From Micrococcaceae bacterium Sec5.8 (GTDB taxonomy: Bacteria > Actinomycetota > Actinomycetes > Actinomycetales > Micrococcaceae): a stretch of DNA of 64,000 nucleotides. The DNA is taken from positions 1,054,001-1,118,000 of the forward strand of contig CP143429.1 of assembly GCA_039636775.1 (NCBI GenBank). The letters run 5' to 3'. The translations under genes and the position numbers were made by a program. The notes under the pieces are model-generated. The model made no database searches. It was given only the letters and a program-made list of their open reading frames with translations, and was not told the origin of the DNA. Every line of letters begins with the position of its first letter. Position 1 is the stretch's first letter. Shown here one piece after another: positions 1 to 7,404 of this stretch.

Positions 1-1
1 G

Positions 2-889
2 ATGATCACCGCCCTCACTCCCGTCCCGTTCCGCGCGCCCGGCAGCGACGGTTCCGGCAGGCAGGGATACCCGCCCGCCCCCGAACCGCTTCCGGTGCCC
101 GTCATGGATAACCACACCCACCTGGACTTCCCGCACAACGAGCTCAAGGTCAGCGTCGCCGCTGCTTTGGACGCCGCTGAGGCAGTCGGGGTGCAGGGTG
201 CCGTGCAGGTGGGATGCGACCTTGAATCGTCGAGGTTCACCGTGCAGGCGGTTCAACTGGATCCCAGGCTGCTCGGTGCAGTTGCCCTGCACCCTAATGA
301 CGCGCCGGAGTACGCCGGCCGCGGCGAGTTGGAGGAGGCCCTGGCCGAGATTGAAGACCTCGCGGCGCACCCGCGGATCCGGGCCATCGGCGAGACCGGC
401 CTGGACTTCTTCCGCACCGAAGGTGACGGGCTGGCCGCCCAGCGCTACTCCTTCCGCCGCCACATTGACATCGCCAAACGCCTCGGCCTGACGTTGCAGA
501 TCCACGACCGGGACGCCCACGACGACGTGGTGCAGGTGCTGCGGGAGGAGGGCGCCCCCGAACGGGTGGTTTTCCACTGCTTCTCCGGCGGGGAGGAACT
601 CGCCCGGACCTGCAACAGCGAGGGCTGGTACATGTCCTTCGCCGGTACGGTAACTTTCAAGAACGCCGCCAACCTCCGGGCCGCCCTGTCCATAGCGGAG
701 CCCGAGCGGATCCTGGTCGAAACGGACGCCCCCTTCCTCACCCCGCACCCCCACCGGGGCCGCCCCAATGCGAGCTATCTGGTCCCTTACACCGTGCGGG
801 CCATGGCCAACGTGACTGGATGGGAACTCTCGGAACTCTGTGCCCGGATTGCCCAAAATACGGTGCAGGCCTACGGATCCTGGGACTGA
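2..889 (+). CDS. TatD family metal-dependent hydrolase (DNase)
   Basis: A 295-residue TatD-type hydrolase, expected to be a cytosolic metal-dependent 3'-5' exonuclease or deoxyribonuclease. The metal ligands of the family are all visible: HTHLDF near residue 37, the glutamate in GETGLDFF, a histidine in QIHDRDAH, another in VVFHCFSG, and the aspartate in ETDAPFLTPHPHRG. About 34 proline-rich residues precede the first metal motif. A start at the internal ATG at 104 (MDNHTHLDF) would give a typical family N-terminus, so the true start is uncertain, and the gene lies at the window edge. The family assignment is secure; the physiological substrate is not. Confidence 0.9.
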   Translation: MITALTPVPFRAPGSDGSGRQGYPPAPEPLPVPVMDNHTHLDFPHNELKVSVAAALDAAEAVGVQGAVQVGCDLESSRFTVQAVQLDPRLLGAVALHPNDAPEYAGRGELEEALAEIEDLAAHPRIRAIGETGLDFFRTEGDGLAAQRYSFRRHIDIAKRLGLTLQIHDRDAHDDVVQVLREEGAPERVVFHCFSGGEELARTCNSEGWYMSFAGTVTFKNAANLRAALSIAEPERILVETDAPFLTPHPHRGRPNASYLVPYTVRAMANVTGWELSELCARIAQNTVQAYGSWD

Positions 890-938
890 TCCCGGCACAA
901 CTGCGCCGCTTCTATGAATACGTAGTATGCACAATTTG

Positions 939-968
939 TTGGTTGCTTTATAACGCTCCGGTTACAGT
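939..968 (+). promoter_or_regulatory. Possible promoter of rpfB
   Basis: TTGGTT at 939-944 and TACAGT at 963-968 are 18 bp apart and resemble a weak sigma-70-type -35/-10 pair upstream of rpfB. If used, transcription would begin near 975 and leave a leader of almost 200 nt before the start codon. This is inferred from hexamer resemblance only. No riboswitch consensus was recognised in the leader. Confidence 0.3.
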
Positions 969-1171
969 GAGAACCATTAGCCGGGGTCGGGGAAGGCCAA
1001 CGGATAATTTCACTCCTGCAGGGCGCGCATCGTGGCCAACGATCCATGGGCGCGCTCTCGTTTGTGAGTGTGGCAGTGCACGCAGCTGCCGCGGACATGA
1101 TGCACCGGTTCCGGTGCTGGCCCCCGGGCCGTCCGCGGCGGATTGAACGGTGCACTTTTCCCCGTGCCCGG

Positions 1172-2440
1172 ATGGTCCAAAAGATACGGGCAATCGTGGT
1201 CAAGTTCTTCACATCGGATGGCAAATTCAGCTACGTCAAAGTCGGCACGCAGCTCGTGGTGCTCGTGGCACTCGTTCTGGGGCTCGTCGCTTTCGTCGGC
1301 AACAACAAGACAGTAACCCTCAACGTAGACGGCAGAGTCAGCTCCGTCCAGACGTTCGGCGGCACCGTCGGCCAAGTGGTCAAGGGCGCGAGCGTCGAAC
1401 TCCAGCCGTCCGACCGGATCACGCCGGCGGCTGACTCCCACGTGCTGGACGGCTCCGTCATTAACGTCAACCTCGCCAAAGCCGTCAAGGTCAACCTGGA
1501 CGGCGCCGAGCGGACCATCAGAACGACCGCTCCCACCGTCGAAGGCCTTGTCAGCGAACTCGGTGTCGCGGGTTCCTCCGATGTGTCCGTTCCGAAAGAT
1601 GCCCAGCTCACCGTCACCGGTTCCTTCGTGTCCATTTCGACGCCGAAGTCCGTGAGCATCGTCGCGGACGGCAAGGCCGCCACGACCTCCACCACGGCAG
1701 CCAACGTCTCCCAGCTCCTGGCCGACGCCGGCATCACACTGGCCGCCACCGACCGGACCTCGCAGCCGGGCAACGCGCCGGTGGTCAATGACATGGTGAT
1801 CAAGGTCTCCCGCGTGGACGCCGGCAAGACCGAAGATGCTGCCGAGGCCGTACCGTTCGAAACCGTCACCACCGAGGATCCGGCGATGACCAAGGGCGAG
1901 AAGAAGGTCACGCAGGCAGGTGTCGCCGGCACCCGCAGCAAGAGCTTCAAGCTGGTCCTGGTGGACGGTCGCGAAGCGTCCCGCACCCTCGTTTCCGAGA
2001 CCGTCAGCACACCGCCGGTCACCGAGCAGATCAGCGTCGGCACCAAGGAGAAGCCCAAGCCGGCAGCCCAGGCCGCCGCGGCCAGCCCCGGCGTCGCCGC
2101 CAGCCCCGGAGCAGCCGCCAGCCCCAGCGTCGCCGCCAGCCCCCGTGCGGCAGCCAGCACCGGTGCCAACACCGGCGCCGCAGCACCGGCCATGATGAAC
2201 GAAGCCATGTGGGACAAGGTCGCGAAGTGCGAGTCCGGCGGCAACTGGTCCATCAGCTCCGGCAACGGTTACTACGGCGGATTGCAGTTCGACGTCCGGA
2301 CCTGGCTGGGCTCCGGCGGCGGCGCCTATGCCCCGACCGCAGCAGGGGCCAGCAAGGCCCAGCAGATCGACATCGCCAACCGCGTCTACGCACAGCGCGG
2401 CCTGCAGCCCTGGGGCTGCGGCTGGGCAGCTTCACGCTAA
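1172..2440 (+). CDS. rpfB: Resuscitation-promoting factor, RpfB type
   Basis: A cell-wall lytic transglycosylase-like growth factor acting outside the membrane on peptidoglycan. The ATG at 1172 gives a 422-residue protein with a short basic N-terminus and one membrane segment (about residues 27-45). It continues with three DUF348 repeats, a G5 domain (about 215-290), a low-complexity Ala/Ser/Pro linker, and a C-terminal Rpf domain with the catalytic glutamate in KCESGGNW and the GLQF and GCGW signatures. This is the RpfB architecture of mycobacteria, and the position just before rsmA and ispE matches the actinobacterial order tatD-rpfB-ksgA-ispE. An in-frame ATG at 1046 would add 42 residues lacking domain similarity. 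No strong ribosome-binding site was seen at either start. Confidence 0.93.
   Translation: MVQKIRAIVVKFFTSDGKFSYVKVGTQLVVLVALVLGLVAFVGNNKTVTLNVDGRVSSVQTFGGTVGQVVKGASVELQPSDRITPAADSHVLDGSVINVNLAKAVKVNLDGAERTIRTTAPTVEGLVSELGVAGSSDVSVPKDAQLTVTGSFVSISTPKSVSIVADGKAATTSTTAANVSQLLADAGITLAATDRTSQPGNAPVVNDMVIKVSRVDAGKTEDAAEAVPFETVTTEDPAMTKGEKKVTQAGVAGTRSKSFKLVLVDGREASRTLVSETVSTPPVTEQISVGTKEKPKPAAQAAAASPGVAASPGAAASPSVAASPRAAASTGANTGAAAPAMMNEAMWDKVAKCESGGNWSISSGNGYYGGLQFDVRTWLGSGGGAYAPTAAGASKAQQIDIANRVYAQRGLQPWGCGWAASR
2072..2158 (+). repeat. 18-bp tandem coding repeat in the RpfB linker
   Basis: About four and a half imperfect copies of an 18-bp unit encode hexapeptides of the form x-V/A-A-A-S-P between the G5 and Rpf domains. 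The repeat is in frame, so slippage would alter linker length without breaking the gene. Confidence 0.75.
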
Positions 2441-2525
2441 AGCAGGCACGCCCCGTTTCGGCTCCGGCCGGCGGGCAACCGATGTGGAACGGGATCCGCG
2501 GTGACTGACCACCACTGCGGCCCCT

Positions 2526-2565
2526 GGCGCAGGCCGGGTCCGGGTTCCCGGGCCCGGCCTGCGCC
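2526..2565 (+). terminator. Hairpin terminator after rpfB
   Basis: A perfect 13-bp inverted repeat (arms 2526-2538 and 2553-2565) whose loop can pair further through CCGGG and CCCGG. No U-tract follows, as is common in high-GC actinobacteria. It separates rpfB from rsmA. Confidence 0.7.
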
Positions 2566-2599
2566 ATGTCCGGGCCGGGCCGCGGGATAGGATACCAAG

Positions 2600-3499
2600 G
2601 TGACTGAACCGACCCCCTCCGCGCCAGGTCCGGCGCCAAAGAGCGCGCCAGCCCCCCTCATGGGAGCCTCCGATATCCGCAGACTGGCTGAGGAAATCGG
2701 CGTCCGGCCCACCAAGACCCTCGGTCAGAACTTCGTCATCGACGGCAACACCATCCGCCGGATCGTGGCCGCTGCGGACATCCACCCGGATGAGACCGTC
2801 CTGGAGGTCGGTCCCGGGCTGGGATCCCTCACCCTGGGTCTGCTGGACGCGGCCCGCTCCGTCGTCGCCGTGGAGATCGATCCGGTCCTCGCCGGAAAGC
2901 TGCCCGCCACCGTCGCGCAGTGGCGCCCGGACGCCGTCGAGAACTTCCATCTGGTCCTTGCCGACGCGATGCGGGTCACCGAGCTCCCGGTGGAGCCGAC
3001 CGCCCTCGTGGCGAATCTTCCTTACAACGTCGCCGTTCCGGTGGTCCTGCATTTACTCCAGCATTTTCCGGGCCTGCGGCACGGCCTGGTCATGGTCCAG
3101 GATGAGGTCGCCGACAGGCTGGCCGCCGGCCCCGGCTCCAAGACGTACGGTGTCCCCTCGGTCAAATCGGCCTGGTACTCCAGCATGCGCAAGGCCGGGG
3201 TCATCGGCATGAACGTCTTCTGGCCGGCACCCAAGATCCACTCCGGTCTCGTCGCCTTCACCCGGCGGGAACCCCCGGTCACCACGGCCACCCGGGAACA
3301 GGTGTTTGCTGTCATCGATGCTGCCTTCGCCCAGCGCCGCAAGACCCTGCGGGCCGCACTGGCCGGATGGGCCGGCAGTGCAGCGGAGGCAGAACGGTGC
3401 CTGCGCGCTGCCGGCGTCGACCCCACCGCCCGCGGCGAGGTCATCGATATCGCGGCGTTTTCCCGGATCGCCGAAGCGCACGGCCGCCCGGCCCAGTGA
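2600..3499 (+). CDS. rsmA: 16S rRNA adenine(1518/1519)-N6 dimethyltransferase RsmA/KsgA
   Basis: This enzyme dimethylates two adjacent adenines in the 3'-terminal hairpin of 16S rRNA late in 30S assembly, using S-adenosylmethionine. The 299-residue protein shows the family N-terminus [10 protein letters not shown] (about 38-47), the SAM-binding loop [11 protein letters not shown] (about 72-82), the acidic residue in VVAVEID, and the catalytic motif [10 protein letters not shown] (about 140). The C-terminal region with [11 protein letters not shown] is the usual KsgA helical domain. The start is a GTG at 2600. The order with rpfB and ispE is conserved in actinobacteria. Confidence 0.96.
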   Translation: MTEPTPSAPGPAPKSAPAPLMGASDIRRLAEEIGVRPTKTLGQNFVIDGNTIRRIVAAADIHPDETVLEVGPGLGSLTLGLLDAARSVVAVEIDPVLAGKLPATVAQWRPDAVENFHLVLADAMRVTELPVEPTALVANLPYNVAVPVVLHLLQHFPGLRHGLVMVQDEVADRLAAGPGSKTYGVPSVKSAWYSSMRKAGVIGMNVFWPAPKIHSGLVAFTRREPPVTTATREQVFAVIDAAFAQRRKTLRAALAGWAGSAAEAERCLRAAGVDPTARGEVIDIAAFSRIAEAHGRPAQ

Positions 3500-3508
3500 C
3501 ACCCGCGG

Positions 3509-3536
3509 CCGCGCCGGGAAGGTGACACCGGCGCGG
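3509..3536 (+). terminator. Possible weak hairpin between rsmA and ispE
   Basis: A 9-bp GC-only inverted repeat (arms 3509-3517 and 3528-3536, 10-nt loop) lies in the gap between rsmA and ispE. No T-run follows, so it may be a weak terminator or simply spacer. Confidence 0.35.
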
Positions 3537-3578
3537 ACTGTGCTTGGACCCTGCCTCGCCATGCCATAGCGTGGAGCC

Positions 3579-4541
3579 ATGAACGCAGTGAGAGGGCGCT
3601 TTGCAGCGAGGACCGTCCGGGTCAAGGCTCCCGGCAAAGTAAACGTCTCACTGGATGTGGGGCCTCTCCGGGCTGATGGCTACCACTCGGTGGCCAGCGT
3701 TTATCTGGCGGTATCCCTTTATGAGGAAGTCGCAGCCACCAGCACCGACACCGGCGACATCACGGTCAGCATCAGCCCCGCCAGCACCCTGGACCTCGAC
3801 GGCGTTGACATTCCCCTCGACGAGCGGAACCTGGCCTATAAAGCTGCGGCCATCATGGCCGATGTCTCGGAGCACTCCACCGGCGTCCACCTTGAAATCA
3901 CCAAGCGGGTGCCCGTCGCCGGCGGCATGGGCGGCGGATCAGCCGACGCCGCTGCCACCCTGCTGGCCTGTGACGCCCTCTGGAACAGCGGACTGTCGCG
4001 GGACGAACTCGCCCATCTGGCCGCCGAACTCGGCGCCGACGTGCCGTTCTCCCTCCTCGGCGGAACCGCCGTCGGGCTGGGGCTTGGCGACGAACTCTCG
4101 CCCGCGCTGGTTAAGGCTCAGACGGACTGGGTCCTCGTGGCCGCAGACTTTGGCCTGCCCACCCCGGAGGTCTACCGGACCCTGGACCGGTTGCGTGCGG
4201 CCGAAGACGCGGCCACCGAGGAACCGACCGCGGTGGACCCCCTGATCCTCCAGGCCCTGCGGGCCGGCGACGCCGACGCTTTGTCCCGGGTGCTGGTCAA
4301 CGATCTGCAACGCGCGTCCATTGAGCTGGCGCCCGGTCTCCGGGACACCCTGGGATTGGGCGAATCACTGGGGGCGATCGCCGGTATTGTCTCCGGTTCC
4401 GGCCCCACGGTGGCGCTGCTGGCCCACAGTCCGGCCGCGGCGGAGGGACTCGCCGATGACCTCCGGCACCACGGCCTCGATGCCATCGCGGTGCACGGCC
4501 CGGTTCACGGCGCGCGCATCATCTCCGATACGCTCCTTTAA
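3579..4541 (+). CDS. ispE: 4-diphosphocytidyl-2-C-methyl-D-erythritol kinase IspE
   Basis: A GHMP-family kinase that phosphorylates the 2-hydroxyl of CDP-methylerythritol in the MEP pathway of isoprenoid precursor synthesis. The protein has 320 residues. The N-terminal motif VKAPGKVNVSLDVG carries the substrate-side lysine and asparagine. The ATP-binding glycine-rich loop is PVAGGMGGGSADAAA (about 108-122), and the third GHMP motif GIVSGSGPTVALL lies near 270-282. The start ATG sits about 80 bp after rsmA, suggesting a loose operon with it. Confidence 0.96.
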   Translation: MNAVRGRFAARTVRVKAPGKVNVSLDVGPLRADGYHSVASVYLAVSLYEEVAATSTDTGDITVSISPASTLDLDGVDIPLDERNLAYKAAAIMADVSEHSTGVHLEITKRVPVAGGMGGGSADAAATLLACDALWNSGLSRDELAHLAAELGADVPFSLLGGTAVGLGLGDELSPALVKAQTDWVLVAADFGLPTPEVYRTLDRLRAAEDAATEEPTAVDPLILQALRAGDADALSRVLVNDLQRASIELAPGLRDTLGLGESLGAIAGIVSGSGPTVALLAHSPAAAEGLADDLRHHGLDAIAVHGPVHGARIISDTLL

Positions 4542-4646
4542 TAGGATTGCCGCCGTCATCAGCGCGGCGCACCGGCCCGGCCCCATCGGGCCCGGCCTAA
4601 AAAAGACGTTGCTCGACATTAGTTACCTCTAGGAAAGCAGTTCCCC

Positions 4647-6476
4647 GTGGCACACCTGCTCGGCGGCGAAAACCTCACGGTCTCGTACGCAACCCGCACC
4701 GTCCTCGACGGCATTACCCTCGGCCTGGAAGAGGGCGACCGGATCGGGATGGTGGGCCGCAACGGCGACGGCAAGTCGACCCTCATGCGGCTGCTGGCGA
4801 TGCGCTCCACCCCCGACACCGGCCGCGTGACCAAACGCAGCGAGGTCAACATCGGCTACCTGGACCAGAGCGACGTGCTCGACGGCGACCTCACCGTCGG
4901 CGCCGCGATCGTCGGTGACCAGGCCGATTATGAATGGGCCCGCAATCCGCAGATCCGCGAGGTCATGGGCGGACTCGTGTCCGACGTCGACTGGCACGCG
5001 AACGTCCATGCCCTCTCCGGCGGGCAGAAGCGGCGCGTGGCGCTGGCGAAGCTGCTCATCGAGGACCACGACGTCATCATGCTGGACGAGCCGACCAACC
5101 ACCTCGACGTCGAAGGCGTTGCGTGGCTGTCCCGGCACCTCAAAACCCGCTGGCGGCCCAACCAGGGTGCTTTCCTCGTGGTCACCCACGACCGGTGGTT
5201 CCTCGATGAGGTCTGTACCAAGACCTGGGAAATCCACGACGGCATCATGGACCCGTTCGACGGCGGCTACGCGGCGTACGTGCTGGCCCGCGCCGAGCGC
5301 GACCGCTCCGCGTCCGTGGTCGAAAGCAAGCGCCAGCAGCTCGTGAAGAAGGAGCTCGCATGGCTCCGGCGCGGCGCTCCTGCCCGCACCGCGAAGCCGA
5401 AGTTCCGGATCGAGGCGGCCAACGCCCTGATCGCGGACGTCCCCGAACCGCGTGACTCGACGGCACTGAGCAAGATGGCCACGGCCCGGCTTGGCAAGGA
5501 CGTTCTGGACCTTGAAAACGTCTCCCTCGACTTCCTGGGCGGCGACCCGGGACAGAAACTCTTCGACAACATCATTTTGCGGCTCGCCCCCGGTGAACGG
5601 TTGGGTCTCGTCGGCGTCAACGGCGCCGGCAAGACCACACTCCTGAAGCTCCTTAACGGCGAAATCCAGCCCTCCTCGGGAACTGTGAAGCGCGGCAAGA
5701 CGGTGGTCACCGCGGTGCTGACCCAGGAGGTCAAGGAACTCGACGACGTCTCGGACCTGCGGGTCATCGAAGTAATCGAACGCGAAAAGCGCTCGTTCAA
5801 CGTCGGCGGCAAGGAATTCACCGCCGGCCAGCTCGTGGAGCAGCTGGGATTCACCAACGAGAAGCAGTGGACCCCGGTTAAGGACCTCTCCGGCGGGGAA
5901 CGCCGCCGCCTCCAGCTCCTGCGCCTGCTCGTGGGAGAGCCCAACGTGCTGATGCTCGATGAGCCCACCAATGATCTCGACACCGACACCCTGGCCGCCG
6001 TCGAAGACGTGCTTGACGGCTGGCCGGGCACCCTCGTCGTCGTCAGTCACGACCGCTACCTGCTCGAACGCGTCACGGACCACCAGATGGCCCTCCTGGG
6101 TGACGGCAAGATCCGTGCCCTGCCCCGCGGCGTCGACCAGTACCTTGAATTGCGCGAAGGGGCCCTGGCCGGTTCCACCATCACCGGCGGCGGTAATCCC
6201 GTCACCGCTGCCAGCGGCACCTCTGCCGCCGCAGCGGACGGACCGTCGGAGGCCGAGAAGCGGGACGCCCGCAAGGCCAAGAACAGGATCGACCGCCAGC
6301 TGGGCAAGCTCAAGCAGCAGGAAGACAAGATCCACGCCCAGATGACCGCGACGGCCGCCGACGCCTCCGCCGTGGGCGATCTCGCCGGGCTCAATAAAAA
6401 GCTCAAGGACCTCGCAGTCGAGCGCGAAGGCCTTGAACTTGAATGGCTGGGAGCGCTCGAGGTCCTCGGGGAGTAA
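4647..6476 (+). CDS. ABC-F family ATP-binding protein
   Basis: A soluble twin-ATPase protein of the ABC-F class, whose members act on ribosomes (translation factors or antibiotic protection) rather than as transporters. Both nucleotide-binding domains are intact. The first has Walker A GRNGDGKST (about 36), signature LSGGQKRR and Walker B VIMLDEPTNHLD. The second has GVNGAGKTT (about 326), LSGGERRR and VLMLDEPTNDLD. There are no membrane segments. A charged, lysine-rich C-terminal stretch (about 535-609) looks like a coiled coil. The start is a GTG at 4647 preceded by AGGAAAG. The exact ABC-F subfamily was not resolved, and nothing nearby points to resistance. Confidence 0.92.
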   Translation: MAHLLGGENLTVSYATRTVLDGITLGLEEGDRIGMVGRNGDGKSTLMRLLAMRSTPDTGRVTKRSEVNIGYLDQSDVLDGDLTVGAAIVGDQADYEWARNPQIREVMGGLVSDVDWHANVHALSGGQKRRVALAKLLIEDHDVIMLDEPTNHLDVEGVAWLSRHLKTRWRPNQGAFLVVTHDRWFLDEVCTKTWEIHDGIMDPFDGGYAAYVLARAERDRSASVVESKRQQLVKKELAWLRRGAPARTAKPKFRIEAANALIADVPEPRDSTALSKMATARLGKDVLDLENVSLDFLGGDPGQKLFDNIILRLAPGERLGLVGVNGAGKTTLLKLLNGEIQPSSGTVKRGKTVVTAVLTQEVKELDDVSDLRVIEVIEREKRSFNVGGKEFTAGQLVEQLGFTNEKQWTPVKDLSGGERRRLQLLRLLVGEPNVLMLDEPTNDLDTDTLAAVEDVLDGWPGTLVVVSHDRYLLERVTDHQMALLGDGKIRALPRGVDQYLELREGALAGSTITGGGNPVTAASGTSAAAADGPSEAEKRDARKAKNRIDRQLGKLKQQEDKIHAQMTATAADASAVGDLAGLNKKLKDLAVEREGLELEWLGALEVLGE

Positions 6477-6493
6477 GCCCGCCCGGTCCCGGG

Positions 6494-6900
6494 GGACATG
6501 CCCACTCGCAGGCCGCCGTGTCGGGCATGCCCATCTGTGCAGGCGCTCAGCGGATATGTCCATCGGGCGGCTTGGTTTCCACCGGACATGCTCAGTGGTG
6601 CACGCGGGCAGTGGGCATGTCCCTTGGTCGCCTGGGAGTCCACCGGACATGCTCAGTGGTGCACGCGGGCAGTGGACATAGTGGGTTTATGTCCATTGCT
6701 CGCGGCCGGAAGAGGGCATGTCCTGCGGCGCTTGGGGCTTAGTCAGCTGCCGCCAACGGACGTCGGAGACTGGGGCGGTCCCAGCGATGGACATGTCCGG
6801 TGTGCCAGGTCAATCCCGACGGGCATGCTCAGTGGTGCACGCGGGCAGTGGACATAGTGGGTTTATGTCCATTGCTCGCGGCCGGAAGCGGGCATGTCCC
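6494..6900. repeat. CATG-centred palindrome family with a 79-bp long repeat
   Basis: Short palindromic units of the form GGRCATGYCC recur at 6494, 6523, 6552 (variant), 6613, 6714, 6789 (a perfect GGACATGTCC) and 6890. A long repeat covers 6645-6723 and 6821-6900, nearly identical over about 78 bp, and a partial third copy lies at 6584-6623. Each long copy contains an 8-bp inverted repeat with a 7-nt loop (6673-6695 and 6849-6871). The compact spacing, internal hairpins and lack of coding capacity resemble REP/BIME-type intergenic elements. Confidence 0.8.
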
Positions 6901-6910
6901 GCGGCGCCGT

Positions 6911-6958
6911 GGGCAGCATCCACTGGGCAGCATCCACCCATAAGCATCCACCCATATA
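6911..6958. repeat. Short direct repeats of GCATCCAC
   Basis: Three successive imperfect copies start at 6911, 6925 and 6944. The first two share GGGCAGCATCCAC, and the last two share GCATCCACCCATA. They lie directly after the long CATG repeat and probably arose by slippage. Confidence 0.7.
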
Positions 6959-7124
6959 CACCCACGACAGGCCCTCCACGGCAGGCCGTTCGCTGCAGCG
7001 GATCCGCCGCAGAGCAGGTGCCGGCGAGGACACTGCCAAGGCCGCCGACGTGGCGCCCGCACGGAGGGGCAACGCAGTGTGGCAGAATTGATTCTCGTGC
7101 CGCAGGCTCAGCGCCTTGGCACGG

Positions 7125-7196
7125 TCCGCCCTGGTGTAATGGCAGCACCCCGGCCTTTGGAGCCGTGGAGTATAGGTTCGAGTCCTATGGGCGGAA
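7125..7196 (+). tRNA. tRNA-Gln (anticodon UUG)
   Basis: A complete cloverleaf can be drawn. The acceptor stem pairs 7125-7131 (TCCGCCC) with 7189-7195 (GGGCGGA). The D-arm has GTG pairing with CAC. The 7-nt anticodon loop at 7155-7161 reads CTTTGGA, with anticodon TTG at 7157-7159. The T-arm ATAGG/CCTAT has loop TTCGAGT, and A7196 is the discriminator base. CCA is not encoded. The gene lies alone upstream of glmU. Confidence 0.93.
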
Positions 7197-7304
7197 CAGT
7201 GGTGGGTCGGGTTGCCCGGCAAGGCCCGGGAAGCCGGGGCCCCGCGGGAGTCCAGTAAGATGAATCTGGCGCCGCGACCGGATTCTGGTCCGGCCCGGCC
7301 GCGC

Positions 7305-7357
7305 GGATCCGGCACCCGGGTTCACTTCCGGGCCCCAGCCGCGGGGCGCCCGGATCC
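7305..7357 (+). other. Structured leader upstream of glmU
   Basis: GGATCCGG at 7305-7312 pairs with CCGGATCC at 7350-7357, enclosing a second stem CCCGG/CCGGG (7315-7319 with 7328-7332). The structure lies between tRNA-Gln and glmU and could be processing- or terminator-related. No known riboswitch class was recognised. Confidence 0.35.
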
Positions 7358-7404
7358 ACCAGAGAGTGGCATGAGCTAAGCCATTGAGCAAGGAGAGCCC
7401 GTAC

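Larger units (their letters stand above)
6477..7124. other. Gene-free, repeat-rich interval
   Basis: About 650 bp between the ABC-F gene and tRNA-Gln with no credible coding region. The open frames on both strands are low-complexity and only mirror the repeats. It contains a family of CATG-centred palindromes, two long near-identical repeats and a small cluster of GCATCCAC repeats, all listed separately. Confidence 0.8.

Noticed and set aside
960..1171. c-di-AMP (ydaO-type) riboswitch upstream of rpfB
   Set aside because: The conserved core elements of this class could not be found in the leader by eye.
4574..4600. Terminator between ispE and the ABC-F gene
   Set aside because: GGCCCG/CGGGCC can pair, but the flanks do not extend the stem and an A-run rather than a T-run follows on the plus strand; too weak to call.
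4629..6650. A 673-residue open frame on the minus strand opposite the ABC-F gene
   Set aside because: It lies wholly opposite an unambiguous ABC-F gene, is rich in His/Asp/Val typical of reverse-strand reading in high-GC DNA, and shows no domain or ribosome site.
6494..6958. CRISPR array
   Set aside because: The repeats are irregularly spaced and palindromic, there are no unique spacers of constant length, and no cas gene is near.
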